Both the position numbers and the translations under genes were made by a program. Positions 46,010-57,628 of a DNA stretch of 64,000 bases are shown here, piece after piece (the first letter of the stretch is position 1; the number at the start of each line of letters is the position of its first letter). Where the stretch lies: positions 88,891,285 through 88,955,284 of the forward strand of contig CM042694.1 in NCBI GenBank assembly GCA_023614405.1, given 5' to 3'. Under the pieces are notes generated by a model. The model searched no databases, had not been told where the DNA came from, and worked only from the letters and a program-made list of their open reading frames with translations. This stretch comes from Avena insularis. Lineage: Eukaryota; Streptophyta; Magnoliopsida; Poales; Poaceae.

Positions 46010-46260
46010 GAGGCAAACCTAAGTCAAGGTAATCCTCCTTTGAAACACTTTGGTATTGCTCCTAGATAGATCATAATACAAATAATCAATCAGAGCACAG
46101 GGAGCCATCTTTTTCGAGAATGCCGCCACTCGGATTCGAACTGAGATGCTTGAGCACTGCTTCCTAAGAGCAGCATGTCTACCAATTTCACCATGGCGGA
46201 GAAATTGGATTGTACATCTTTCATCTTTTTGATTTTGATATCGATTTTGACTCAAACACT
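46010..46260 (-). other. Nuclear plastid DNA insert (trnL-UAG region)
   Basis: Contains plastid trnL-UAG, and flanks that look like the plastid spacer (for example ATAATACAAATAATCAATCA on one side and TTTGATTTTGATATCGATT on the other). Edges are approximate. Confidence 0.7.
46121..46200 (-). tRNA. trnL-UAG: Plastid-derived tRNA-Leu(UAG), probably non-functional in the nucleus
   Basis: The minus strand folds as a type II Leu tRNA. D arm region TGGTGAAATTGGTAGACA, anticodon stem CTGCT/AGCAG around loop CTTAGGA (anticodon TAG), a variable arm, and T arm with GTTCGAATCC. The acceptor stem has six good pairs, but the terminal pair is mismatched because the first base is T rather than G. The CCA is not encoded. 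The sequence is the plastid gene type, so it arrived by organelle-to-nucleus transfer. Confidence 0.85.
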
Positions 46261-46960
46261 ATAGTGGAAGTGTGTTGAATCAAGAGTAGATAGTAAGTGT
46301 CTTTATTATGGTCGTTTCATTCTGTCCCCACTTAAAAAAGGTCAAGCGGACACCATCGGTAATGCTATTTTTTCCACATTGTTAGTAGTTGTGCATCCAT
46401 ATATGCAACAACAAATATGTTCATACCAATCTTTAAAGCTTGATGTTATCAGTGACCATAGTTTGATGGTGGACCTTTCTCTGAACAGATTGTGCTCTTT
46501 GTAATTATCAACTCTAGAAAGGAGTATTGGCCATGTTAATGCTATTTGGATCCCATGACAAACCTCCTTGTTAGAGTTGTATTGCCATTTCGACTAGTGC
46601 AGGTTAATTATGACTAGATTATAGTAGTTGCATTACTTTTTTATTAGGAAAATAGTAGGTAAATTTTGGTGATGTATGCCATGCTATAGAAAATATCACA
46701 GATAACATCCTGCAATTATTACTTGATTCTCATTTTGGAAGAATAGTAGCATCATAATTTGAATGTTTCATGCTACTCCATTGTTTTTTCTGTATGTACA
46801 AAAATTTGATCTCTGATTTGTTCTTTAGAAAGCATGTTTAAGAATATTTGAGAATTTTAGATAAGTGGAGTTTGAGAAAACTCAGCCATGATGGAAATGC
46901 TGAGAAGCGGTTATTTTACTCCACATTATGGATGATTTGTTCATCGGTAGGCTAGAATAT
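46261..46960. other. Intergenic sequence
   Basis: No gene or complete repeat seen. Confidence 0.4.
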
Positions 46961-46969
46961 TTTTTTTCT

Positions 46970-47499
46970 TCCTCACAATAATATGAATTTGCTTGCTTTT
47001 GCGCTTGCATATTTTTCGCTTGCTTCCACTTTCTTTGCCTCTTTTTCACTTGTTGCTTGTTCGCTTGCATCATTTTTTCTTGACGCTTGTTCACTTGCAT
47101 CTTGCACTTGCTACTTCTCCATTTACCTCTTATTCCTCTTGATTCGGGTCACTTGCCGCTTCTTTGCTTGCATATTTTTTACTTGTCGCTCGTTCACTTT
47201 AATCTTGCACTTGCTTCTTCTTCCTTTACCTCCTGTTCTCTTGCTTCATGTAACTTTCTGCTTCTTTGTTTGCATATTTTTTACTTGCCAGTTGTTCACT
47301 TGCATCTTGCATCTGCTTCTTCTTCCTTTGCCTCTTGTTCCCTTACTTCGTGTCACTTGCCGCTTCTTTGTTTTCATCTTTTTCACTTGCCACTTGTTCA
47401 CTTGCATCTTGCACTTGCTTCTTCTTCATTTGCCTCTTATTCCCTTGCTTTTTGTCACTTGTCGCTTCTTTGCTTGCATCTTTTTCACTTGCCGCTTGT
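46970..47499 (-). repeat. 102-bp tandem array, left half (about five units)
   Basis: The landmark GCTTCTTCTTCC recurs at 47213, 47315 and 47417, exactly 102 bp apart. On the minus strand each unit encodes 34 residues of the type SDKKQGNKRQMKKKQVQDAS. The array is cut at 47499 by element D (target duplication CTTGT) and continues at 57080. Left-most units are degenerate. Confidence 0.85.
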
Positions 47500-49084
47500 T
47501 GATACATTGCAAATGTATCTATAATTTTTGATGTTCCATGCTTGGTTTTATCCACTTTCTTGTGTTTTGTCCCAACTTTGGAGTACTTTTCATATGATTC
47601 CTTGGACTAACCTACTAACAAGAGCCACAACCCATTTTGTTTCTGCTGTTTTTGGTTCCGAAAAGTCGAAAATGAATATTCTCGAATTGACGGGACAAAA
47701 GCCAAAGTGCCTATTTTTCCGTAAGGGATCAAGTGCGAATCGAGACGAGAAGGGAAGGGCGGGGCAGCCACACCACCTGGCCGCGTGGCCAGGATGGGCC
47801 CGCGCCAGGGGGTGGTGTGGTGGCTCCCGACACCCCCTCAACCTCTCCTTCCGCCTATAAGTTGCCCTCGGGACGAAAACCGTAAGTACCCGATCAAAAA
47901 TCCACGAAAGAGTCTATACCCGCCGTCATATCCATCCCTAGATCGGGAGGGATCTAAAGCTCTTCTCGGCACCCTGCCGGAGAGGGGAATTCACCCTAGA
48001 GGCCTTCTTCATCACCATGCAAGCCTTCGGTGTGATGCGTGAGTAGTTCATCCTTGGACTACAGATCCATGTAGTAGCTAGATGGCTGGTTTCTCCTCCT
48101 TTGTGCTTTCATGTTTAGATCTTGTGAGCTCCGTTCATGATCAAGATCATCTATTTGTAATTCATACATGTTGTGTTTGCGGGGATCTGATGGATATTGA
48201 GATGCTATTTCAGATTGATTATTGATTCTATCATGTCTTTGTTATTTGAGATCTTGCATGCTTTCCGTTGTTAGTAGCTATCTTGGCCAAGTAGATGCTA
48301 GCAACTCCAAGAGTTAGTATTTATGCTCGATAGTGGGTTCATGCCTCCGTAACTGGGGAAGTGATGAAATCTTTAAGGTACTAGATGTGTTGTTGCTACT
48401 AGGGAGAAAACAACAATCCGTTGTTCATAGAACAATCGTATTGTTTACTTTACTGATTCAGTAAAGCAATAATCTGCTTGCAACTTATAATCTTGGAGGG
48501 GTTCGGATGATAACCTGAAGGTGGATTATTAGTCATAGATGCAGTTGGATGGCGGTCTATGTATTATGTTGTAATGCCCAATCAAGTCTCAAAGGAGTCA
48601 AGATGATTAGTATATGCATGTATTGCTTTCTCGGTGTTTGTCAATTGCCCCGCTGTAATTTGTTCACCCAGCATGTTATCTATCTTAAGGAGAGCCACCT
48701 CTAGTGAACTATGGTTCCCGGTCCTTTTTCTTTACATACAATCTATAAACTGTTTCTGCTTTGTGTTTACTTTCTGCAAACTTTTACTTCTTTTCATTCG
48801 ATACGTTTAATTCTTTGTTTCCCGCAAAACACGGTGAGATTGACAACCTCATCGCAAGTTGGGGACAAAGTTCCGTGGTTATGTTGTGTAGGTCTCCACG
48901 TTGCTACTAGCACCGGTAGTGCGCCCTGCCAAAGCTCAGCTAGTAACACCTTTGGGTGTTTCCTTGCTCCTACTAGTTCGATTAAACCTTGGTTTCATAA
49001 CTGAGGGAAAACTTACTACTGTGCTCATCGTACCTTCCTCTTGGGGTTCCCAACGAGCTCTATGATTGAAAGTCGAGCGCATCA
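47500..49084 (+). repeat. 5' LTR of element D (1585 bp)
   Basis: TGATACATTGCAAATG to GTCGAGCGCATCA. Compared with B's LTRs it lacks many single bases around 47640-47760. Confidence 0.92.
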
Positions 49085-49092
49085 AGATTTTC

Positions 49093-49110
49093 TGGCGCCG
49101 TTGTCGGGGA
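49093..49110 (+). other. Primer-binding site of element D
   Basis: TGGCGCCGTTGTCGGGGA, the tRNA-Asp complement with one change (C to T), 8 bp after the LTR. Confidence 0.8.
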
Positions 49111-49274
49111 GTCAAGGACATCTTCACAAGGGGAGTCCCTCATAACCAGTCTCTTTACTTTGTTGTTTTTGTTTTGCTTAGTTTCTTTTTTGCTTTGTTG
49201 GCTTGTTTTGTTCTTCAAAAAGCCAAAAAAATTAGTTTTACTAGTTTGCTTTCTTATTTGAAAACCCAAAAAAA

Positions 49275-51146
49275 ATGACTACTCTTGAAAACACTAAGTT
49301 GTGTGACTTCACTAGCACCAACAACAATGATTTTATGAGCACACCTATTGCTCCACCTGTGGCTGAAAATACTTTCTTTGAGATAAAACCTGCTTTGCTC
49401 AATCTTGTTATGAGAGAGCAATTTTCTGGTATTGGTAATGAAGATGCTTCTTCCCATCTAAATAACTTTGTTGAACTTTGTGAGATGCAAAAGCATAGGG
49501 ATATAGATGGTGATATTATTAAGCTGAAATTGTTTCCTTTCTCTTTGAGAGGAAAAGCTAAAGAATGGTTGAATTCCTTAACTAGGAATAGTATTGATTC
49601 TTGGACTAAGTGCAAAGATGCTTTTATTGGAAAATACTATCCTCCTGCTAAGATTATATCCATGAGAAGTGAAATAATGAAGTTTAAACAACTTGATAAT
49701 GAGCATGTTGCTCAAGCTTGGGAAAGAATGAAATCTTTGGTAAAGAATTGTCCCACTCATGGACTGATTGCTTGGATGATCATCCAAACTTTTTATGCAG
49801 GATTGAACTATTCTTCAAGGAACCTATTGGATTCAGCTGCTGGAGGTACCTTTATGACCATCACTTTGGGTGCTGCAACAAAACTTTTGAACAATATGAT
49901 GGTTAATTATTCTAAATGGCATACTGAGAGAGCTCCACAAGGTAAGAAGGTAAATTCTATTGAGGAAACCTCCTCCTTGAGTGATAAGATTGATATAATT
50001 ATGTCTATGCTTGTTAATGGGAAAGCCCATATTGATCCAAATAATGTTCCTTTAGCCTCTTTGGTTGCTCAAGAAGAGCAAGTTGATGTGAACTTCATAA
50101 GAAATAACAACTTTGGCAACAATGCTTATGGTAATAATGCTTATAGGAACAATTTTGGCAACAACAATTATAAGCCATATCCTCCCAACAATGATAATGC
50201 TTATGGAAATTCTTACAATAATAATAAGAGTGCTCCCTCTGAACTTGAAGTTATGCTTAAAGAGTTTATTAGTAAACAAACTGCTTTCAATAAATCTATT
50301 GAGGAAAAACTCTCTAATGCTGAAAGAAATATAGCATCTTTGGCTGAAGCTCAATCTACTTTGAATAAAATGGCTGCTAAACCTGAAACTAATGAGAATC
50401 CCTTTGCAGCTACTAATGCTATACAAGTAAGAATTGATGAAAATGTTAGACTATTAGCTGAATTACATGCTAAGTGGGAAAGAAAAGATGAAATTGCTAG
50501 AAACATTAGTGTTTCTACTATCACCACCACTAGTGTTGAGGCTAGCAATAGTTTTACTACTTTAGATGACGAAGTTGATTTTGATCTTGATGGTTGCAAT
50601 ATCTCTGAAGTTATTAAGTTCCTACAAAATCTTGCTAAAAGTCCTAATGCTAGTTCTATGAACATGGCTTTTATAAAACACATTACCGATGCTCTCATAA
50701 AGATTAAAGAAGAAAAGATGAAACATAAAGCTTCTATTCCTATAAAGCAAGAAGATGGTTGGGAACCCATCATTAATATGAAAGTGAATGACTTTGATTT
50801 CAAAGCTTTGTGTGATCTTGATAGTAGTGTTTCTATTATGCCTAGAAGGATTTATGATATGCTTGATTTGCCTCCTCTTGAAGATTGCTATTTGAATGTC
50901 CCACTTGATGATAATGTTAAAAAGAAACTCATGGGGAGTCTTAATGATGTTCTTATTATGGTTAACGATTCCTATGTCCTCGTTGATTTCTATGTTTTGG
51001 ATGTTGAATACAATGCTTCTTGTCCTATTACTTTGGGAAGACCTTTTCTTAGAACTGTTGGTGCCATCATTGATATGAAAGAAGGCACCATTAAATATCA
51101 ACTCCCAATCAAGAAAGGTATAGAACACTTCCCTAAAAAGAGATAA
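49275..51146 (+). CDS. Gag-protease polyprotein of element D
   Basis: An intact frame of 623 residues. The gag domain (Retrotrans_gag type) spans about 88-200 (LRGKAKEWLNSL, SWTKCKDAFIGKYYP, LVKNCPTHGL). An Asn-rich stretch is at about 275-320, a coiled region at about 325-365 and a charged linker follows. The retropepsin-like domain lies at about 500-610 and ends in ITLGRPFLRTVGAIID. There is no zinc knuckle. The protease active-site loop reads CDLDSSVSIMP where the family has CDLGASVS, so the conserved Gly is replaced and the enzyme is probably inactive. The ORF stops without RT. It could supply capsid, perhaps also to elements such as B that lack gag; this last point is inference. ATG at 49275 follows the T-rich leader shared with B. 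Confidence 0.88.
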   Translation: MTTLENTKLCDFTSTNNNDFMSTPIAPPVAENTFFEIKPALLNLVMREQFSGIGNEDASSHLNNFVELCEMQKHRDIDGDIIKLKLFPFSLRGKAKEWLNSLTRNSIDSWTKCKDAFIGKYYPPAKIISMRSEIMKFKQLDNEHVAQAWERMKSLVKNCPTHGLIAWMIIQTFYAGLNYSSRNLLDSAAGGTFMTITLGAATKLLNNMMVNYSKWHTERAPQGKKVNSIEETSSLSDKIDIIMSMLVNGKAHIDPNNVPLASLVAQEEQVDVNFIRNNNFGNNAYGNNAYRNNFGNNNYKPYPPNNDNAYGNSYNNNKSAPSELEVMLKEFISKQTAFNKSIEEKLSNAERNIASLAEAQSTLNKMAAKPETNENPFAATNAIQVRIDENVRLLAELHAKWERKDEIARNISVSTITTTSVEASNSFTTLDDEVDFDLDGCNISEVIKFLQNLAKSPNASSMNMAFIKHITDALIKIKEEKMKHKASIPIKQEDGWEPIINMKVNDFDFKALCDLDSSVSIMPRRIYDMLDLPPLEDCYLNVPLDDNVKKKLMGSLNDVLIMVNDSYVLVDFYVLDVEYNASCPITLGRPFLRTVGAIIDMKEGTIKYQLPIKKGIEHFPKKR

Positions 51147-53825
51147 AAGATTTCTTTTGCTTCTCCTATGAAAACAAAATTTGGTCTTAATGCTTCTTCA
51201 TTTGAGAACACTTGATTCTTTCTTTGCTTCTTGTGCCTAACTTAAAGGCGTTAAAGAAAAGTACTTGTTGGGAGATAACCAAGAGTTTTAGATGAGTCTT
51301 GGAAGTTATTACCTCTGTAATAACCTCTCCTTATCCTTTTTATTTGCTTTTTGTGCCAAGAGTAACCTCTAATGAGAGTGAAGTAATGATTGGGAAAGTT
51401 GTTGTCCTGAAACAGATTTTTGTGCTTCACCGTAAAAAATCCTGAGAGAGCTCTATATGCAGGATTGAGCTGTAATTGTTTGTTCTTCTGCCCCAGGTTG
51501 TTATCTAACTTTCATTAGTTCAACACTTTTTGATTTGAGCAACAGAAGATCTTTGAAAAAATTCGTCTTTACCTGCTGGTCTATTTTGACAGATTTCTGC
51601 CATTTTCTGCATTTGCTTCTTGTTAGTTCCTTCTTGAGTTCCTTTGGGGAATTGAGCTTTTTGAGGGAAGTGCTACAGTAGCTAGTGTTCTAATGGAAGT
51701 TTATTTGGTGTTAGAACTGAACCTTGAGACTTATTTATCTTAAGTGCACTAATGTTGCTAATGAGATTGTGTGAAGTTTTGTATGAAGGAAAAATTTCAG
51801 GTGTATGGAAGGAATGAGTAATGAGATGAAGTATGGACTAAAGCTCAAGCTTGGGGATGCCACGCGTGTCACCCCAAGAAATATCCAAGAAGTGCAAGTG
51901 TCAAAGCTTGGGGATGCCCAAGGCATCCCCTTCTTCATCAATAAAAATTCCAGGTTTCTTCCAAACGCTTCATTTTTATTGTTTCATGCACAGTTGTGTT
52001 TTTCGTGGAGCGTCTTCCTTTTCGTTTTCGTTTTGGTTTTTAGTTTCCTTGGTTTGCTTAGTTTTCTGAATAAGTTGGTTGGACCCCCTCTTTCATACAT
52101 TGGTTTGGTTTGCAAAAGAGTAGGAAAGTTCATACTTATGTGGTAACAAGAGCTTGTTTTGACTGTGGATGTGCTTTGTCATGCCATGCTTGATATTCTT
52201 TTGGCTTTATGCTTAGTATTATTTGCTGTAGCATGACTTGTTATAAACAATTGAGATTGCTTAATGTGCCTTGGATGAATCATGCGTTGTTTTAGCATAT
52301 TAAAGCATAGTATAGAGGTATTCTCCTTTGATGCTTTATTTGGGTTGACTTGGCACATGCTCACACCATGTTATGACTGTCACAAGTCACCATAGCCTTT
52401 AAGATCCTTTAGTTTTCAACTTCTAGTATCACTTTATGCTTTGATCAATGATGTTTTGTCGCTCTGCATGATTATGGCCATTATTGCTCTCTTAGTTTGT
52501 CGCTCCCAGTCTTTTGCTAGCCTCCACAACAAAGTATGAGTTCCACTCATGCATCCAACTCCCTAAACCAAGTTATTCCAAAGAGTCCACCATACCTACC
52601 TACTAGCTTATGCTATTCCAAGTATATTCATGCTTTTGTTTACCTTCCACTTGTTATGAGAAAACTAGTGATTAAAGCTCTCACGAACTTGATGGCACAC
52701 TTTACTTTATTGCCTCTAATAAACTTGAACCATTGGGTCCTTCTTTGTTGCGTATATGCTTGCGCTTTATAAGTTGAAATTAGCAGAACCATGTTTCATG
52801 GGGAACGCTTTCAACATTGCACTTGTACTTTGTACCCCGTTGATATCATGTTCTTTTGCTTACGGATCCCGGCGGTGTGAAATAAAAGTGGAACTTGTAA
52901 GATCATGGAGTTTGTATGTATGTTAGAGAAACGCCTGGGCCGCTAGCCTAAGCCATGCCTAATCATGGTGGAAACTTGCAGCATCACCATAATGAGCACT
53001 CTATGAAGCATCCTCAATAAAAGCCTATGCAAATAGCAAATAAAAAGATCGCTGAGATGCTCATTGTCTGCTTACCTTGTCATTTTGATTATGGGAAAGC
53101 TCCCGTATCATGTGCAAGGGGTACCCCGTTGGTGGTTCTTAATGATACACATATACTTACAATGACAAGAGCTTACTCGTGACTGAAGTTTTGAGTAGCA
53201 TGAGGATCGGTCTTCGTAAGTAAGGGGCATGATATTTCGGTTTATAACTTGTCAAGCATATCCTCTTAGTTGTGTCACTTTAACCTTAATCACCATTAGA
53301 GAGGCTTATGATAGGGGCAATGAGAGCTGAAAGCTATAAGTACCATAATTTTTGGAAGCTCTTTATGAGACTTGAATCCCTACTTCCTTTTACAAAAGGC
53401 CCTTCTTCCACCATTACATTGAGTCTCCACCTTCTATCTTTATGCACCTACTTTGAGAGCATAGTGGCCATTCTTAGTTCTATGTGCATTTTCCCAAGAC
53501 TAGTTGATTGATGCATAACTTGATATTGCTTGTTTTAAACTATTGTATCTAGTCACTCTTATGAACTTTGAAGGTGTCCTATGCATTTATATTTTCTCCT
53601 CTATTGAGGGACAAGCTGAATACTATTATGCTATGTTTTCTTTATGTGAAACAAACAAACGTCTTGCAAAGCATTGTTATTCATGAATCTTTTGTTTGTG
53701 CCTTTTCATGTTGCATCATAGTTTCTTTGCTTATTGCTAGAACTTTGTCTTTCATGTTATGATTGAAGTACTATGATCCCAGCTTTGAGTGTTTTGCAAA
53801 TACTTTGATCAAGTCTTTGATGGTG
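51147..53825 (+). other. Long 3' noncoding domain of element D
   Basis: Nearly collinear with 8895-11530 of B. Contains AAGCTTGGGGATG at 51847-51859 and 51904-51916. It continues after the solo LTR at 55538-55595. No gene seen. Confidence 0.75.
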
Positions 53826-53830
53826 CATGT

Positions 53831-55532
53831 TGAAGGGAATATGCCCGAGAGGCAATAATAAAGTGGTTATTATCTTATTCCATGTTTATGATAAATGTTT
53901 ATTTTACATGCTAGAATTGTATTGATCGGAAACATCAATACATGTGTGTTTAATAAACAAAAAGGGTTCCTAGTTATGCCTCTCTTATAGACTAGCTTGT
54001 TGATTAACAAGATGATCAAGGTTTCCTGATCATGGACATTGGATGTTGTTAATAACAAGGTCACACTATTGGTGGAATGATGTGATGAACATTCATCCGA
54101 AGTATAGCATTACGATCAAAGTCATTATGTTTATATTGCTATAACATCATACGAAGTAATCTTTATCCTTAGACCATGAGATCATGTTAATTGCTAACAC
54201 CGGAAGAGTATCTTGATAACATCAAACGTCACACCGTAACAGGGTGACTATAAAGGTGGGTTTAGTGCTACGAAGGTGTTATGTTGAGGCTCATGGATCA
54301 AGAGTGGGATTTGTCTATCCCGATGACGGATAGATATACTCTGGGCCCTCTCGGTGATATCACATTGAAATAGCTTGCAAGCAAGTGATGTGATCACTAG
54401 AATGTTATATCACGGGAACGAGAAAAGAGTGCATGTCGGTAACGAGATCAAACTAGGTATGGAGATACCGATGATCGAATCTTGGACATGTAATATATCG
54501 CAGGACAAAGGTATTTAGTTACTAGCGTTAAAGGTTCTCACGATCACAGAAGTCATCGTTGAATGTGTAGGAGTCAGTATGGATCTCCAGGTCCCGCTGC
54601 TGATTATTGATCGGAGAGGGGTCTCGATCATGTCTGCATTATTCCCGAACCGTAGGGTGACACACTTAAGGGATACCGACACCATTTGGAGCAAATATGT
54701 TTTAGATAAAGATTTAAGAAAGCGCTGGAATTATTTCAATAGACATCGAAACTATTTCGGGTGAAATTGCTGAAATTGGTTCTGCATGTAATATTGAAAT
54801 GTTGCAGGGGGTTTTATGTGAATGTTTGTTAATTAAAGTAATTAACAAAATTCTGAATAAAAATAATAAAAGTGTTTTATTAAATGAGAGAGCATTAAAT
54901 TTGGAGAAATTTAATGCATTTAAAGTGGAGACTTTAAAAGAGAATGTGAAGGGGCATTTTAATGTGGAGGGGTTACCACCACATGAATGGAGGAGATGAA
55001 GGGTCACCCCCTCCATGCGCCGGCCATGAAGGAGGGGCACCCCCCCTCCTCCTATAAAAGGCCACCCCCTCCTCACTTCTCACTCACACCTCCTTGTGAA
55101 GGATCTCTCTCCCCTCTAGTATTATTCCCCCATGGTCTCGGATTAGCGAGATACATGTTCTCGTTGGCTTTATCTAGAAAGGAGTTGCTACTTCCGCTGC
55201 TTTGCTGGAGCGAGGGACGGAGGTTGTCGGGGTACCGAACGTGTGTGCGATCACGAATGCGCCGCTGCTTTGCGGTGCTGGACTTGGTGGTGCTGGAGCT
55301 GGATCTAATGGACGTGCTGGAGCCGGACCTGCTGGACTTCATCACGATCTTGAGATCGGCAAGTGTACGACTACATCAACCACGAGTTCCTACTCGTTAA
55401 CAAACTCGTTGTCTACGAGGGTAAGTTCTCGTTGGATGTATGTCCACCCGTTGCTTTGTACCTAGTAGATAGATCTTGGCGTGTAGTTCACACCATAGGA
55501 AAATTTTTGTTTTCTATGCTGCGGACACAACA
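53831..55532 (+). mobile_element. Copia solo LTR nested in element D (1702 bp)
   Basis: CATGT at 53826-53830 and 55533-55537. Termini TGAAGGGAATATGCCC and GGACACAACA. Same family as the LTR at 2097-3764. TATA box TATAAAA at 55053-55059. The uninterrupted target exists in element B at about 11525-11535, which confirms the insertion point. Confidence 0.95.
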
Positions 55533-55595
55533 CATGTCACCTCAAAAATTATTCTTTCTTTTTATCACTTACCTACTCGAGGACGAGCAGGAGTT

Positions 55596-55608
55596 AAGCT
55601 TGGGGATG
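55596..55608 (+). other. Polypurine tract of element D
   Basis: AAGCTTGGGGATG, one base before the 3' LTR. Confidence 0.75.
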
Positions 55609-55609
55609 T

Positions 55610-57079
55610 TGATACATTGCAAATGTATCTATAATTTTTGATGTTCCATGCTTGGTTTTATCCACTTTCTTGTGTTTTGTTCCAACTTTGGAGTACTTTT
55701 CATATGATTTCTTGGACTAACCTATTAACAAGAGCCACAGTGCCAGCTGCCTGTTTTCTGCTGTTTTTGGTTCCAAGAAAGTCAGAAAATGAATATTCTC
55801 GGAATTGGATGGGACAAAAGCCAAAGTGCCAGAATACGTGACGGAGAAGGGCCAAGGGCCGGCCACACCACCTGGCCGTGTGGCCAGGCTGGGCCCGCGC
55901 CAGGGGGTGGTGTGGTGGCTCCCAGCACCCCCTCTGCCTCTCCTTCTGTCTATAAGTTGCCCTCGGGATGAAAACAATAAGTAACCGATCAAAAATCCAC
56001 AAAAGAGTTTGTACTCGCCGTCATCTCCATCCCTAGATCGGGAGGGATCTGAAGCTCTTCCCCAAGACCGCCAGAGAGGGAATTCACCGAGGCCTTCTTC
56101 ATCACCATGCAAGCCTCCGGTGTGATGCGTGAGTAGTTCATCCTTGACCATGATCCATGTAGTAGCTAGATGGTTGGTTTCTCCTCCTTTGTGCTTTCAT
56201 GTTTAGATCTTGTGAGCTCCGTTCATGATCAAGATCATCTATTTGTAATTCATACATGTTGTGTTTGCGGGGATCCGATGGATATTGAGATGCTATTTCA
56301 GATTGATTATTGATTCTATCATGTCTTTGTTATTTGAGATCTTGCATTCTTTCCGTTGTTAGTAGCTATCTTGGCCAAGTAGATGCTAGCAACTCCAAGA
56401 GTTAGTATTTATGCTCGATAGTGGATTCATGCCTCTGGTAATCTGGGGAAGTGACAGAAATCTCTAAGGTACTAGATGTGTTGTTGCTACTAGGGAGAAA
56501 ACAACAATCCTTTGTTCATAGAACAATCGTATTGTTTACTTTACACGCAGTCAGAAAGCAATAATCTGCTTTTGCAACTTAATACTGGAGGGGGTTCGGA
56601 TGATAACCTGAAGGTGGATTATTAGTCATAGATGCAGTTGGATGGCGGTCTATGTATTATGTTGTAATGCCCAATCAAGTCTCAAAGGAGTCAAGATGAT
56701 TAGTATATGCATGTATTGCTTTCTCGGTGTTTGTCAATTGCCCCGCTGTAATTTGTTCACCCAGCATGTTATCTATCTTAAGGAGAGCCACCTCTAGTGA
56801 ACTATGGATCCCGGTCCTTTTTCTTTACATACAATCTATAAACTGTTTCTGCTTTGTGTTTTCTTTCTGCAAACTTTTACTTCTTTCCATTCGATACGTT
56901 TAATCCTTTGTGTTTACTTTCTTTACATACAAGCTAGTAACACCTTTGGGGTGTTTCCTTGCTCCTACTGGTTCGATTAAACCTTGGTTTCATAACTGAG
57001 GGAAAACTTACTGTTGTGCTCATCGTACCTTCCTCTTGGGGTTCCCAACGAGCTCTACGATTGAAAGTCGAGCGCATCA
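55610..57079 (+). repeat. 3' LTR of element D, with internal deletion (1470 bp)
   Basis: Same termini as the 5' LTR. About 120 bp present in the 5' LTR (around 48815-48940) is missing near 56912-56933 and replaced by a short filler resembling nearby LTR sequence. Confidence 0.92.
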
Positions 57080-57606
57080 CTTGTTCACTTTCATCTTGCA
57101 CTTGTTTCTTCTTCCTTTGCCTCTTGATCCCTTTCTTTATTTGCAACTTTTCACTTGCTGCTTGTTCACTTGCATCTTGCATATGCTTCTTCTTCCTTTG
57201 CCTCTTGTTCCCTTACTTTGTGTCACTTGTTGCTTCTTTGCTTACATGTTTTTCACTTGCCTCTTGTTCACTTGCTTCTCGCACTTTCTTCTTCTTCCTT
57301 TGCCTCTTGTCCCTTGCTTCTTGTCACTTGATGCTTCCTCTCTTGCATATTTCTCACTTGTTGCTTGTTCACTTGCTTCTTGCACTTGCTTTTTCTTCCT
57401 TTGCCTCTTATTCCCTTGCTTCTTGTCACTTGTTGCTTCTTCACTTACATCTTTTTCACTTGTCGTTTGTTCACTTGCTTCTTGCACTTATTTATTATTT
57501 CTTTACCTCTTGTTTCCTTGCTTCTTGTCACTTGTTGCTTGTTCACCAGCTTCTTGTTCTATTGTTGCTTGTACACATGCTTATTGTTCAATTGCTACTT
57601 GTATGA
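57080..57606 (-). repeat. 102-bp tandem array, right half (about five units)
   Basis: Continues the array cut at 47499. On the minus strand the 34-residue units read like QEASEQTTSEKDVSEEATSD and KKQGNKRQRKKKQV. One 1-bp loss near 57311 shifts the frame; otherwise the units stay in phase, also across the D insertion. Confidence 0.85.
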
Positions 57607-57628
57607 TTAGTTTGACATTTGCATAAAT

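Larger units (their letters stand above)
47500..57079 (+). mobile_element. Complete LTR retrotransposon D (gag-protease only) with nested solo LTR
   Basis: CTTGT duplications at 47495-47499 and 57080-57084. It has a 5' LTR, tRNA-Asp-type primer site, one 623-codon gag-protease ORF, a ~2.7-kb noncoding domain interrupted by a copia solo LTR, a polypurine tract and a 3' LTR. Without the solo LTR it is about 7.9 kb. There is no RT or integrase, so it is non-autonomous. It is the sister of element B. Confidence 0.94.

Noticed and set aside
46121..46200. Functional nuclear tRNA gene
   Set aside because: It is plastid-type with plastid flanks and a mismatched first acceptor pair, so it is treated as transferred DNA.
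46983..47531. Plus-strand Phe/Leu/Cys-rich frame in the 102-bp array, and its partner at 57036-57626
   Set aside because: The minus strand gives a sensible Lys/Glu-rich repeat in frame with the mariner relic. The plus frames run into LTR sequence and look like shadows.
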